Shown: positions 32,890-43,318 of the stretch, piece by piece
Layout of the letters: every line of letters begins with the position of its first letter
How positions within the stretch are numbered: position 1 is the first letter of the stretch
NCBI GenBank assembly: GCA_000335735.1
Contig: AMYY01000005.1
Coordinates: forward strand, 57,632-121,631
From: an alpha proteobacterium L41A
GTDB lineage: Bacteria; Pseudomonadota; Alphaproteobacteria; Caulobacterales; Caulobacteraceae
Direction of reading: 5' to 3'
DNA: 64,000 nucleotides
Program-made: the position numbers and the translations under genes
Notes under the pieces: model-generated
Databases searched by the model: none
What the model was told of the DNA's origin: nothing
The model's input: the letters and a program-made list of their open reading frames with translations, nothing else

Positions 32890-34158
32890 CTACGGCTTCA
32901 GCGCGCGGCCCGCCACCACCGCGTCCTTGCCGAACTTTTCGCGCAGCACATCGATGGCGCGCTCTGTTTTCAAGGCGCGCGTCTCACTGGTCTGGAACAG
33001 GCCGGCGGGCGCGTCCTCCGCGTCCTGCACGTCCGCCATGCCGATGCCGATCAGGCGATAGGGCCGGCCCAGTTCGGGTTTCAGCAGATCGCGCCCCGCG
33101 GCGAATAGGGCGCGGGCGGTCTGCACTGGGTCGGGCAGGGTGACCCGTCGAGTCACGATCTTGAAATCGGTGCGACGCAGCTTCAGCACCAGCACCCGGC
33201 TGGCGACGCCGTCGCGCCGAGCTTTGGACGCCAGCTTCTCGCACAGAGGCCAGAGCTCGGCCTCCAGTGCCTCGGCAGAAATCAGATCTTCATTGAAGGT
33301 CGTTTCGGCGCTCATCCCCTTGCGATCGCGCTCCGGGTTCACGGCCCGGGCGTCGCGGGCGTGGGCCAGATCGTGCAGGCGCAGACCGGATTCGCCGTAA
33401 CGTTTGACCAGGTCGCGTACATCCGCCAGCGCCAGATCGCCGATGGTCGAATAGCCGTCGCTGCGCAACGCCTTGCCAAACACCGGCCCGACGCCGGGCA
33501 GGGCGGTGACGGGGCGCGGCGCCAACAGGGTCTGGGCGTTGGCGGCGCCGACGACGGAGAAGCCGCGCGGCTTGTCCATCTCCGACGCCATCTTGGCCAG
33601 AAAGCGGTTGGGCGCCAGGCCGATGGAGACGGTCAGGCCGGTCTCGTCCTCGATCTGTTTCTGAAAGCGGATCAGCTGCAGCGCCGGCGGGCCGCCGTTC
33701 AGCCGTTCCGTGCCCGACAGATCGACCCAGGCCTCATCCAGCGACAGCGGCTGGATCAGGGGTGTCAGCTGTCCCAACGCACCCAGAATGCGCTGCGATT
33801 CGAAGACGTATTTGGTGAAGTCCGGTCGGATCACGACGGCCTCGGGACAGGCCTTCAGCGCCTTGAACATCGGCATGGCCGAGCCGACGCCATACTGGCG
33901 CGCGACATAGCAGGCGGTGGAGACCACACCGCGCTTTCCGCCGCCGACGATGACCGGCTTGTCGCGCAGTTCGGGCCGATCCCGCTTCTCCACCGAGGCG
34001 TAGAAGGCGTCGCAGTCCATGTGGGCGATCGACAACTGGTCCAGTTCGGCGTCTGCGACCACGCGCCGCGATCCGCACGCCGGACAGCGTTTCTCGCGCG
34101 GCCCGGCGGGATCTTCGCCGGTCCACAGGCAGTCGCGACAGATGGCCTTGATGGCCAC
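32890..34158 (-). CDS. dinB: DNA polymerase IV with N-terminal zinc ribbon
   Basis: Y-family error-prone polymerase for translesion synthesis. The 422-residue product has the catalytic core: [14 protein letters not shown] (metal-binding Asp residues), [30 protein letters not shown] (SLDEA motif), and the little-finger domain in the C-terminal third. A Cys4 ribbon, C7-x2-C10 and C25-x2-C28, precedes the core and is absent from the E. coli enzyme. The start is GTG 34158 with CGGAGA upstream. No LexA-type GTTC-N7-GTTC box was seen upstream. Confidence 0.94.
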   Translation of the reverse strand: MAIKAICRDCLWTGEDPAGPREKRCPACGSRRVVADAELDQLSIAHMDCDAFYASVEKRDRPELRDKPVIVGGGKRGVVSTACYVARQYGVGSAMPMFKALKACPEAVVIRPDFTKYVFESQRILGALGQLTPLIQPLSLDEAWVDLSGTERLNGGPPALQLIRFQKQIEDETGLTVSIGLAPNRFLAKMASEMDKPRGFSVVGAANAQTLLAPRPVTALPGVGPVFGKALRSDGYSTIGDLALADVRDLVKRYGESGLRLHDLAHARDARAVNPERDRKGMSAETTFNEDLISAEALEAELWPLCEKLASKARRDGVASRVLVLKLRRTDFKIVTRRVTLPDPVQTARALFAAGRDLLKPELGRPYRLIGIGMADVQDAEDAPAGLFQTSETRALKTERAIDVLREKFGKDAVVAGRALKP

Positions 34159-34264
34159 GCTTAAGGTCTCCGTAAGGTTGGCTTCACCCCAACTTAAGAC
34201 TGGGCGCCTACGAATGCGACCAACGAGGCGTCCCGCGTTCGAGGGGTGCGCAGGTCAGGTGATG

Positions 34265-34626
34265 ATGTCCAAGAAAGTCCTCATCGTCGAGGATAACGAG
34301 CTGAACATGAAGCTTTTTCATGATCTGCTCGATTCCCAGGGCTATGAGACCCTGCAGACCCGCGAGGGCCTGCAGGCGCTCGCCCTGGCGCGCGCCCACC
34401 ATCCCGACCTGATCCTGATGGATATCCAGTTGCCGGAAATCTCGGGCCTGGAGGTCACCAAATGGCTGAAGGACGACGAGGAGCTGAACCACATCCCCGT
34501 CATCGCCGTCACCGCCTTCGCGATGAAAGGCGATGAGGAGCGGATCCGTCAGGGCGGTTGCGAGGCCTATATCTCCAAGCCGATCTCGGTCATGCATTTT
34601 CTCGAAACCATCCGGCAGCACCTCGG

Positions 34627-34630
<4 letters not shown>
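34265..34630 (+). CDS. divK: Polar-differentiation response regulator DivK
   Basis: A single-domain response regulator of the DivJ/PleC-DivK-CckA-CtrA circuit. The 121-residue receiver has acidic residues VEDNE near the start, phospho-acceptor D53 in [11 protein letters not shown], and the switch residues [14 protein letters not shown] and YISKPI. Starting at ATG 34265 puts the Asp at 53 as in Caulobacter DivK; a tandem ATG at 34262 is the alternative. TTAA-N7-GTAA at 34161-34175 is a near match to a CtrA box, and Caulobacter divK is CtrA-regulated. It overlaps pleD by four bases. Confidence 0.95.
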
Positions 34631-35988
<1,358 letters not shown>

Positions 35989-36007
35989 GCCCGCTTCGAG
36001 ACAACGA

Positions 36008-36040
36008 AAAACGCCCGGCTGGAGACCAGCCGGGCGTTTT
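36008..36040. terminator. Bidirectional terminator between pleD and rpmG
   Basis: AAAACGCCCGGCTGG (36008-36022), loop AGA, CCAGCCGGGCGTTTT (36026-36040). The A/T ends give a U-run on either strand. Confidence 0.93.
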
Positions 36041-36062
36041 CAATTCTCAGCGGATCAAGGAC

Positions 36063-36230
36063 TTACTTGATCTTGCCTTCCTTGAACTCGACGTGCTTGC
36101 GCACGACGGGGTCGTACTTCTTGACGACCATTTTCTCGGTCATGGTGCGGGCGTTCTTCTTGGTGACATAGAAGAAGCCGGTATCGGCCGTGGAGTTCAG
36201 GCGGATCTTGATGGAAGCCGGTTTGGCCAT
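36063..36230 (-). CDS. rpmG: 50S ribosomal protein L33
   Basis: The 55-residue product reads [20 protein letters not shown]..., then [14 protein letters not shown] and [18 protein letters not shown] at the end: the zinc-independent (Cys-less) L33 form. GAGG lies 8 bases upstream of the ATG at 36230. It is monocistronic, ending in the terminator it shares with pleD. Convergent divK-pleD/rpmG order is a Caulobacterales trait. Confidence 0.95.
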   Translation of the reverse strand: MAKPASIKIRLNSTADTGFFYVTKKNARTMTEKMVVKKYDPVVRKHVEFKEGKIK

Positions 36231-36356
36231 CGGAATTACCTCTGCGACGGCGAAAGCCGCTTAAAATAAGAGGCGCGGAACATACTCAGGATCGCCCCAA
36301 AGTCAACGGGCGCGATGCCACGTTGATGAGGCGGAACGCACATATAGTCTGACCGC

Positions 36357-36923
36357 ATGAAAATCGCATCCCTGCTGGCCGCTGCGGCCCTGATTTCCCT
36401 GTCCCTCGCCGGCGTCGCGACGGCTGAACCGGCTCCAACCCAAGACGCCTTCATGGCGCGACTGAACGCCCTGTGCGGGCAACGATTCGAAGGCCAGGTC
36501 GTCACCACCGACGCCGCCGACGCCAAGTTCGCCAGCGAGCGGCTGGTCATGCATGTCCGCGACTGTTCGCCGGACGAGGTGCGTATTCCCTTCGCCGTAG
36601 GGTCGGATCGTTCGCGCACCTGGGTCGTGACCAAGACCGACACGGGCCTTCGGCTGAAGCACGATCACCGACACGCGGACGGCACGACCGACGTGCTGCA
36701 TTGGTATGGCGGCGATACGGTCAACGCCGGCACGGCCGAGCGTCAGGAGTTCCCGGTCGACGCCGAATCGATCGCCCTGTTCAACGAAAACGACGCGGCC
36801 GTCTCGACCACCAATGTCTGGGCGATGGAGGTCCATTCCGACCGGATATTCGCCTACGAACTGCGTCGTCCCAACCGGCATTTCCGCGTCGAGTTCGACC
36901 TGACCAAGCCGATCGCCGACTAG
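36357..36923 (+). CDS. Secreted protein of unknown function
   Basis: A 188-residue protein with a Sec signal peptide (MKIASLLAAAALISLSLAG, cleavage near VATAEP). The mature part has Cys residues in LNALCGQRFEG and VRDCSPDEV, likely one disulfide, and a beta-rich body (TWVVTKTDTGLRLKHDHRHADGT, VHSDRIFAYELRRPNRHFRVEF). Homologues of this kind are widespread as uncharacterised periplasmic proteins. Single gene, convergent with DUF5990. Confidence 0.78.
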   Translation: MKIASLLAAAALISLSLAGVATAEPAPTQDAFMARLNALCGQRFEGQVVTTDAADAKFASERLVMHVRDCSPDEVRIPFAVGSDRSRTWVVTKTDTGLRLKHDHRHADGTTDVLHWYGGDTVNAGTAERQEFPVDAESIALFNENDAAVSTTNVWAMEVHSDRIFAYELRRPNRHFRVEFDLTKPIAD

Positions 36924-36925
36924 GG

Positions 36926-37339
36926 TCAGACTGCGCGCCAGGCCCGAATCGGCCGCACGGTGGCGCAGGCGGGGCCGCCGTCCTTGGCGCGGCCGGGCAG
37001 GACGACTTCCAGCACCTCGCCCCGGCGCGCCTGGGCCAGCAGATCGGCGGGAATGTCGTGGACGTCGGTCTTGGCGCGTCGGCTCCATTCGCTGGCGTGC
37101 TGGCCTGCTGACGTGCCGATCGCGATATAGACGAACCGCCGCGTTGCACTCTCACGCCGCACGAAGGGGCCGGTCAGGCGGCCATCCTCGGACAGGGTGA
37201 CGGGCGCGTCGAAGCTGATCGGACCGTCGGCGGCGATGCGCGGCTCGACCGGCATGTTCACCTTGTCCTGCAGGCTGTAGGCGACGCCCGCGACCGGATC
37301 GGCGATCGTCAGGCGCAGGATGATCGTCGTTCCGGCCAT
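36926..37339 (-). CDS. DUF5990-family protein
   Basis: A 137-residue soluble protein. MAGTTIILRLTIADPVAGV, YSLQDK, and FVYIAIGTSAGQ with WSRRAKTDVHDIP match what I recall of the DUF5990 family, whose function is unknown. The start at ATG 37339 is one base after the Nudix stop, which places it third in the rnr-Nudix operon. Confidence 0.75.
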   Translation of the reverse strand: MAGTTIILRLTIADPVAGVAYSLQDKVNMPVEPRIAADGPISFDAPVTLSEDGRLTGPFVRRESATRRFVYIAIGTSAGQHASEWSRRAKTDVHDIPADLLAQARRGEVLEVVLPGRAKDGGPACATVRPIRAWRAV

Positions 37340-37340
37340 G

Positions 37341-38042
37341 TCAGTCCCTGTGTTCCACCGTATGCCGACCCCGCACCATCCGCACGAAGGGCAGGGGGCG
37401 GTTCGGGTGTTCCAACCGCTCGGCCAGTTCACCCAGCACGAACCGGGTGATGGCGGGCAGGTCCAGCGCGCGCGCCTCGTCCAACGGCAGCCAGGCGATC
37501 TCGTCCAGTTCACCCGATCCAGCGGTCGGCTCCGGGCTCAGCAGAGCCTCGGCCGGGGCCATGAAGAACCGGGCGTCGAACCGCCTGGTCCGGCCGGGCG
37601 GCGTAATGGCCCGCGCGATATAGGACAGAACCGACAGATCGGGCAGGGCGCCCGCCTGGCGATACTCGCGCCACGGGCCGGCGACGGAGGCGCGGGGCGC
37701 CGACCGCCCCAGAATTAGCCCTGTCTCCTCGAACGTCTCGCGCACCGCCGTCAGGGCCAGGGCCCGCGCGCGGCGAGCGGGCAGTTCGCCTTCCAGTCGC
37801 CGCGCAACCTCTCCCGACAACTCACCCGTCGCTGCGGCGGTGAAGTCGCTGCGATCGATCCGCCCACCCGGAAACACCCATTTCGACGCCATGAAGACAT
37901 GGCCCGGCGCGCGACGCCCCATCAGCACCTCGGGCCGATCGCCACCGCGCGTCAGGATCAGCGTCGCCGCATCCTTCGGCCGCTGAGCCCCACCGACACG
38001 CGGGGCGTCGGCCAGGTCCTGTGCGGCGTCGAAAGGTGTCAC
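37341..38042 (-). CDS. Nudix hydrolase
   Basis: A 233-residue Nudix-superfamily protein. The Nudix box is split by an insertion, as in the NUDT19/YfcD-like group: GGRID near residue 59 begins it and TAVRETFEETGL near 97 supplies the REx2EE core that binds Mg2+. The substrate (a nucleoside diphosphate derivative or CoA) cannot be told. The start is GTG 38042, overlapping the rnr stop by four bases. Confidence 0.88.
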   Translation of the reverse strand: MTPFDAAQDLADAPRVGGAQRPKDAATLILTRGGDRPEVLMGRRAPGHVFMASKWVFPGGRIDRSDFTAAATGELSGEVARRLEGELPARRARALALTAVRETFEETGLILGRSAPRASVAGPWREYRQAGALPDLSVLSYIARAITPPGRTRRFDARFFMAPAEALLSPEPTAGSGELDEIAWLPLDEARALDLPAITRFVLGELAERLEHPNRPLPFVRMVRGRHTVEHRD

Positions 38043-40348
38043 TTCCGCTTGCCCTTCCTCACGCCCTTCAGGCCGCCGGAGGGTTTGGAGCCGTTGCGGG
38101 GCTTGGGGCCGCCGGGGCGGTTTTTGCCACGCATGGGCGGGCCGTCGCCGCCTCTTCCGCGAACGCCGTAGCGGGGTGCGGGGGCGTTGGGATCGCGGGG
38201 TTCGGGCTCGCTGAGCATTTCGAACACCAGACCGCCGGTGACGGGGGTCGCCTCGCGCAGCTTGACCTCGACCATGCGGCCCAGGGTGAAACGTTTGCCG
38301 GTGCGTTCGCCGACCAGGGCGTGGGCGCGGTCGTCGTGGGTGAAGTATTCGCTGCCGAGCGTCGAGACAGGCACCAGGCCGTCCGCGCCCGTGTCCTCAA
38401 GACGAATGAACAGGCCGAACCGCGTCACGCCGGTGATCCGCCCGGCGAAGGTCGCGCCGACGTGCTCTTCCAGATAGGCGGCGATATAGCGGTCCATCGC
38501 GTCGCGCTCGGCGGCCATCGACCGGCGCTCGGTCATGGTCACGCCCTCGGCGATGGCCGGCAGTTCGGCGATCTCGCGGTCGGTCAGTCCATCCTTGCCC
38601 AGGTTCAGCGCCCGGATCAGGCCGCGGTGGACGATCAGGTCGGAGTAACGCCGGATCGGCGAGGTGAAGTGGGCGTAGCGATCCAGGTTCAGGCCGAAGT
38701 GGCCGATGTTCTCCGGAGAGTAGATCGCCTGCATCTGGCTGCGCAGGACCACCTCGTTGACCACGTCGGCGTGTTCGGTGTCGCGCGTCTCGTCCAGCAG
38801 TTTGTTGAACCGCTTGGTCGTGCCGGGCTCGCCCTTGTTCCAGGGCTTGCCGATGGTCGACAGGAAGTCGGCCAGGTTGAAGATCTTCTCCTGACTGGGC
38901 GCATCGTGGACGCGGTAGATCAGCGGCGTCTTCTTCTGCTCCAGCGTCTCGGCGGCGCAGACGTTGGCCTGGATCATCATCTCCTCGATCAGCCGGTGCG
39001 CCTCCAGAGAGGCTCGTTTCTCGATAGACGCGATGCCGCCATCCGGGGCCATGCGGATGCGGCGTTCGGCCGATTCGATCTGCAGCGGACTGCGCTTCAG
39101 CCGGCCCTTCAGCATGGCGTGATAGGCGTTCCACAGCGGATAGAGGATCGCCTCCATGATCGGGCTGGTCGTGTCGTCGGTTTGCCCATCAATGGCGGCC
39201 TGCGCCTGCTCGTAGCTGAGCTTGGCGTGCGACCGCATCAGGCCGCGCACGAACCTATGTCCGGTCTTTCGTCCGTCCTTGTCGAAGATCATCCGTACGG
39301 CGAGACAGGCGCGGTTCTCGCCCTCCTTCAGACTGCACAGACCGTTCGACAGCACCTCCGGCAGCATCGGCTCGACCCGGTCGGGGAAATAGGTCGAGTT
39401 GCCCTTGTCGCGGGCCTCGCGGTCCAGGGCCGAGTTGGGGCGGACATAGGCGGCGACGTCGGCGATGGCGACCCAGACGATCCAGCCGCCCTCGTTCTTC
39501 GGATCCTCGTCGCGCGCCGCATAGACGGCGTCGTCGTGGTCGCGCGCATCGGCGGGGTCGATGGTGATGAGGGGAACCTCGCGCAGGTCCTCGCGCCCCT
39601 TCAGCGTCGGCAGGGCCTGATCTTCCGCCTCGCGTTCGACCGCTTCGGAAAAGCCGGTCGGGACGCCGTGGGCATGGATGGCGATCAGGGAGGCGGCGCG
39701 GGGATCGTCCTCCTTGCCGATGTGTTCCAGGATCTTGCCGCGCTTGGGGCCATAGCGGTGGTCGCCCCGTTCGATGGCGGCCAGCACCAGGTCGCCGTCG
39801 CGCAGGTCGCCGGACTGGGCCTGGGGTACCAGCAGCACGTCCTTTGAGCGGCGATCGACCGGCTCGACGCGGGTTTCGCGCGCCGACTTGCGGATGACGC
39901 CCAGGACGCGGTTGGTTCCGACGTCCAGCTTCTTGATCAGCCGGGCTTCCCAACCCTCCGCGCCGCGCTGGAACTTCACCAGCACGCGATCGCCCAGGCC
40001 AGGGGCGGCCTTGGACTTGTCGGGCATCAGAATGGCGCGCGGCGCGTCGGGACTGGCCTCGACCAGGCGCACATACAGTTCGCCGTCGCCGTCGCGTTCG
40101 ATCACATCGGCCACGCCGACAGGGGGCAGGGCGCCGGCTTCGGAAAAGCCCTTGCGACCGCGTTTGCCCAGTCGCCCGTCGGCTTCCAGTTCGCGGATCA
40201 TTTCGCGCAAAGCCCGGCGGTCGCCGCCCTTCAGGCCGAAATGGCGGGCGATGTCGGTCTTCTCGGCCGATCCGGCCTCGCGCAGGAAGGCGACGAGGGT
40301 GTCTTTGTCGGGGAGACCGGCGGGCGGCCTCTTGGATGATTTGGTCAT
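38039..40348 (-). CDS. rnr: Ribonuclease R
   Basis: Processive 3'-5' exoribonuclease that degrades structured RNA. The 769-residue product has an N-terminal winged-helix region (AFLREAGSAEKTDIARHFGLKG), cold-shock domains, the RNB catalytic domain with DPADARDHDDAVYA (Asp cluster) and a C-terminal S1 domain (GATFAGRITGVTRFGLFIRLE), then a basic tail (GGLKGVRKGKRK). First gene of an operon with the Nudix and DUF5990 genes. An IR and direct repeats lie in the divergent region with cystathionine beta-synthase. Confidence 0.95.
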   Translation of the reverse strand: MTKSSKRPPAGLPDKDTLVAFLREAGSAEKTDIARHFGLKGGDRRALREMIRELEADGRLGKRGRKGFSEAGALPPVGVADVIERDGDGELYVRLVEASPDAPRAILMPDKSKAAPGLGDRVLVKFQRGAEGWEARLIKKLDVGTNRVLGVIRKSARETRVEPVDRRSKDVLLVPQAQSGDLRDGDLVLAAIERGDHRYGPKRGKILEHIGKEDDPRAASLIAIHAHGVPTGFSEAVEREAEDQALPTLKGREDLREVPLITIDPADARDHDDAVYAARDEDPKNEGGWIVWVAIADVAAYVRPNSALDREARDKGNSTYFPDRVEPMLPEVLSNGLCSLKEGENRACLAVRMIFDKDGRKTGHRFVRGLMRSHAKLSYEQAQAAIDGQTDDTTSPIMEAILYPLWNAYHAMLKGRLKRSPLQIESAERRIRMAPDGGIASIEKRASLEAHRLIEEMMIQANVCAAETLEQKKTPLIYRVHDAPSQEKIFNLADFLSTIGKPWNKGEPGTTKRFNKLLDETRDTEHADVVNEVVLRSQMQAIYSPENIGHFGLNLDRYAHFTSPIRRYSDLIVHRGLIRALNLGKDGLTDREIAELPAIAEGVTMTERRSMAAERDAMDRYIAAYLEEHVGATFAGRITGVTRFGLFIRLEDTGADGLVPVSTLGSEYFTHDDRAHALVGERTGKRFTLGRMVEVKLREATPVTGGLVFEMLSEPEPRDPNAPAPRYGVRGRGGDGPPMRGKNRPGGPKPRNGSKPSGGLKGVRKGKRK

Positions 40349-40383
40349 TATGTCTTCCGTAGCGCGGAACCGCGCCCTTGAGT

Positions 40384-40418
40384 AAATCTTGAGGGGTCAA
40401 ATCTTGCGTGAGTTGACC
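40384..40418. repeat. Direct and inverted repeats between rnr and the beta-synthase gene
   Basis: AAATCTTG occurs at 40384-40391 and again at 40399-40406 (15-bp period). GGTCAA (40395-40400) and TTGACC (40413-40418) are inverted around 12 bases. The cluster lies in the divergent intergenic space and could be a regulator site for the transsulfuration genes; no regulator can be named. Confidence 0.35.
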
Positions 40419-40466
40419 GCGTGAAGGCGGGGCTTCAGCTTCCGCCCGCCCCGAATGGAGTTTTCG

Positions 40467-41867
40467 ATGTCCCTGACCGCCCCCGCCCTGAGCGCGACCG
40501 TCTCGTCGCCGCTGGATCTGATCGGTAAGACGCCGATGGTGGAGGTGACGAAGATCGACACCGGCCCTTGCCGACTGCTGCTGAAGCTGGAGTCCCAGAA
40601 CCCCGGCGGTTCGATCAAGGACCGGATCGCCATCTCGATGCTGGACGCCGCCGAGCGCGAAGGCTTCCTGAAGGAGGGCGGCACCATCGTGGAGGCGACG
40701 GCGGGCAATACCGGCCTGGCGCTGACGCTGGTCGGTCGGGCCAGGGGATATAAGGTGCTTCTGGTCATCCCGGACAAGATGTCCAAGGAAAAGATCCAGC
40801 ATCTCAGGGCGATGGGCGCCGATGTTCGCCTGACGCGTTCGGACGTGCCGCATGGCCACCCGGAATACTACACTGACATGGCCGAGCGTCTGGCCCAGGG
40901 CATTCCCGGCGGCTTCTACGTCAACCAGTTCGCCAACGCCGCCAACGCCGAGGCCCATGTGAAGACGACGGGTCCGGAGATCTGGGAGCAGACGGGTGGC
41001 GACATCGACGCCTTCGTCGCCGGCATCGGCTCGGGCGGCACCATCACCGGCACGGCGCAGTTTCTGAAGAGCGTTGGCTCGAGGGCCCAGATCATACTGG
41101 CCGATCCGGTCGGCTCGACCCTGGCGGGCATCGTCAACGACGGCGTGCCAGGACCGGAAGGCAGCTACACCGTCGAGGGAATCGGTCAGAACTTCGTGCC
41201 GGACACGGCGGACATGAGCCTGATCGACAAGGCCTATTCGATCCCCGATGCCGAGGCGATCGCCACGGCGCGCGAACTGCTGCTGAAGGAAGGCATCCTG
41301 GCCGGTTCGTCGTCCGGCACCCTGATCGCCTCGGCCCTGCGCTGGTGCCGCGAGCAGACGGAGGCCAAGACCTGCGTCACCTTCGTTTGCGACACCGGGG
41401 CCAAGTACCTGTCCAAGGTCTATAATGACGCCTGGCTGGCGGATCAGGGTCTGGGCGAGCGCGAGCTGCATGGCGACCTGTCGGACCTGATCAACCGCAA
41501 ATACGAGAAGGGCGATGTCGTCGTCGCCGGGCCGGGCGACACCCTGGACACCGCCTTCAAGCGCATGAAGGGCGCCGACGTATCGCAACTGCCGATCATC
41601 GAAGACGGCCGGCTGGTCGGGATCTTGGACGAAAGCGACCTGATCCGCATCATGAATACCGACGAGATCACGCGGAAGGAACGGTTCGCCAAGCCGGTGG
41701 CCTCGGCCATGACCCGCGATCTGGACACGCTTCAGGTCAATGAGCCGCTCGACGCCCTGATCCCCGTCTTCGACCGCGACCGCGTGGCCATAGTGCTGGA
41801 CGGCGAGCGATTCGTCGGCCTGATCACGCGCACTGACCTGATCAACCACCTCAGCCTGAACCGGTAA
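40467..41867 (+). CDS. Cystathionine beta-synthase
   Basis: PLP enzyme that condenses homocysteine and serine to cystathionine (reverse transsulfuration). The 466-residue protein has a fold-type II core: NPGGSIKDRIA with the PLP Lys near residue 51, EATAGNTGLAL, and GIGSGGTITG for phosphate binding. A C-terminal CBS-domain pair starts near residue 345 (TLDTAFKRMKGADVSQLPIIED) and is regulatory in the family. ATG 40467 has GGAG upstream (inside an ATG at 40455 that is the other option). It is followed after 4 bases by a cystathionine gamma-type enzyme. Confidence 0.92.
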   Translation: MSLTAPALSATVSSPLDLIGKTPMVEVTKIDTGPCRLLLKLESQNPGGSIKDRIAISMLDAAEREGFLKEGGTIVEATAGNTGLALTLVGRARGYKVLLVIPDKMSKEKIQHLRAMGADVRLTRSDVPHGHPEYYTDMAERLAQGIPGGFYVNQFANAANAEAHVKTTGPEIWEQTGGDIDAFVAGIGSGGTITGTAQFLKSVGSRAQIILADPVGSTLAGIVNDGVPGPEGSYTVEGIGQNFVPDTADMSLIDKAYSIPDAEAIATARELLLKEGILAGSSSGTLIASALRWCREQTEAKTCVTFVCDTGAKYLSKVYNDAWLADQGLGERELHGDLSDLINRKYEKGDVVVAGPGDTLDTAFKRMKGADVSQLPIIEDGRLVGILDESDLIRIMNTDEITRKERFAKPVASAMTRDLDTLQVNEPLDALIPVFDRDRVAIVLDGERFVGLITRTDLINHLSLNR

Positions 41868-41871
41868 GTCC

Positions 41872-43035
41872 ATGAGCGACAAGAAGAACAGCCAGGGCTT
41901 TTCGACCCGCGCTATCCATGCGGGCCAACATCCCGACCCGACCACGGGTGCGGTGATGACGCCGATCTACGCCACCTCGACCTACGCCCAGGAAAGTCCG
42001 GGTGTGAACAAGGGGTACGAATACGCACGCGGCAAGAACCCGACGCGCGAGGCGTTCGAGGCCTGTATCGCGGACCTGGAGGGCGGCACGCACGGGTTCG
42101 GCTTCGGCTCGGGCATGGCGGCGACCTCGACGGCGCTGGAGCTGCTTGACGCGGGCGACCACATCGTCACGGGCGACGACCTGTACGGCGGCTCATGGCG
42201 ACTGTTTGAGCGGGTGCGTCGGCGAACCATGGGACTGGACTTCGCCTATGTGGACCTGAGCGACATCGCAGCGGTCGAGGCGGCGATCAACCCGAAGACC
42301 AAGATGCTGTGGGTCGAGACGCCCACCAATCCCCTGATGAAGCTGGCCGACATCGCCGCCCTGTCGAAGGTGGCCAAGGCGCATGGGTTGCTGCTGGTCG
42401 TGGACAACACCTTCGCCACCCCCTTCTGCCAGCAGCCGCTGAGCCTGGGGGCGGACGTGGTGATGCATTCGGCGACGAAATACCTGAACGGCCATTCGGA
42501 CATCATCGGCGGGGTGCTCGTGACGGCCGACGCCGAACTGGCGACGCGGATCAAGTTCCTGCAGAACTCCGTCGGCGGCATCATGGGGCCGTTCGACGCC
42601 TTCCTTGCCAACCGGGGGCTGAAGACGCTGGCTTTGAGGATGAAGGCGCACTGCGAGAACGCGCTGACCATCGCGCGCTGGCTTGAGACGCGCCCGGGGA
42701 TCGCAAAGGTCATCTATCCCGGCCTGATCGCCTACCCGCAGCATGAGCTGGCCGCGCGCCAGATGCACGGCGGGTTCGGCGGGATGGTGACGGTGATCCT
42801 GGAGGGCGGTCTGGAGCGCACCAAGCGGGTGCTGGAGCGGGTTCAGGTCTTCACCCTGGCGGAATCGCTAGGCGGGGTCGAAAGCCTGGTGAACCACCCG
42901 GCCATCATGACCCACGCCAGCGTGCCCAAGGAGGTGCGCGAGGCGGGCGGCGTGACCGACAACCTGATCCGGCTGTCGGTCGGGGTCGAGAATGTCGAGG
43001 ACTTGATCGCGGATCTGGATCAGGCCCTGGGCTGA
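41872..43035 (+). CDS. Cystathionine gamma-synthase/gamma-lyase
   Basis: PLP-dependent Cys/Met metabolism enzyme. At 387 residues it has the fold-type I core: FSTRAIHAGQHPDPTTGAV, YARGKNPTREAFE, GFGSGMAA, DNTFATPF and the PLP Lys in HSATKYLNGHSD. Next to a beta-synthase the likely role is gamma-lyase, giving cysteine from cystathionine; synthase activity cannot be excluded by sequence. Co-transcribed with the beta-synthase. Confidence 0.92.
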   Translation: MSDKKNSQGFSTRAIHAGQHPDPTTGAVMTPIYATSTYAQESPGVNKGYEYARGKNPTREAFEACIADLEGGTHGFGFGSGMAATSTALELLDAGDHIVTGDDLYGGSWRLFERVRRRTMGLDFAYVDLSDIAAVEAAINPKTKMLWVETPTNPLMKLADIAALSKVAKAHGLLLVVDNTFATPFCQQPLSLGADVVMHSATKYLNGHSDIIGGVLVTADAELATRIKFLQNSVGGIMGPFDAFLANRGLKTLALRMKAHCENALTIARWLETRPGIAKVIYPGLIAYPQHELAARQMHGGFGGMVTVILEGGLERTKRVLERVQVFTLAESLGGVESLVNHPAIMTHASVPKEVREAGGVTDNLIRLSVGVENVEDLIADLDQALG

Positions 43036-43037
43036 TC

Positions 43038-43295
43038 TCAGCTTGAAGGAAGGGCTGTCTGGTGTCCGGTGACGGGCGGCAGCTTATTCTTGGGCGCGGC
43101 GCGTTTCACCGGCGCCTTGGCGGCCTTGGGCAAGGCGGCGCGGCGAGCCATTTCGGTGTCGATGACCGGGATGATGTCGCTGGCGGCCATGACCTGGGTC
43201 GAGGCGCCGTGTTCGACCAGGCGGGCGGCGTTGGCGCGCAGCGTCGTCAGGTCGGCGTCGGTCATCGCGGGGATCATGTCGGCGAGCGGGGTCAT
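43038..43295 (-). CDS. Small Ala/Lys-rich unknown protein
   Basis: An 85-residue protein. The N-terminal half is helical (MTDADLTTLRANAARLVEHG) and the C-terminal tail is basic and Ala/Pro-rich (KAAKAPVKRAAPKNK). Similar short helical proteins with KAAK tails occur in alphaproteobacteria; function unknown. ATG 43295 is the start used, with ATGs at 43277 and 43265 possible. It was initially joined in one open frame with the IF-1-like gene only because of the frameshift at 43408-43411. Convergent with the gamma-synthase gene. Confidence 0.6.
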   Translation of the reverse strand: MTPLADMIPAMTDADLTTLRANAARLVEHGASTQVMAASDIIPVIDTEMARRAALPKAAKAPVKRAAPKNKLPPVTGHQTALPSS

Positions 43296-43318
43296 GTCGG
43301 CATCCGTATGCAGAAGCC

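Noticed and set aside
40349..40466. SAM-type riboswitch before the transsulfuration genes
   Set aside because: Repeats are present but no SAM-II, SAM-IV or SAM/SAH consensus fold could be drawn.
39255..41945. Long antisense open frame of 896 codons across rnr and the beta-synthase gene
   Set aside because: It is a high-GC shadow frame, Arg/Gln/Gly-rich and without domains; two well-recognised genes occupy the region.
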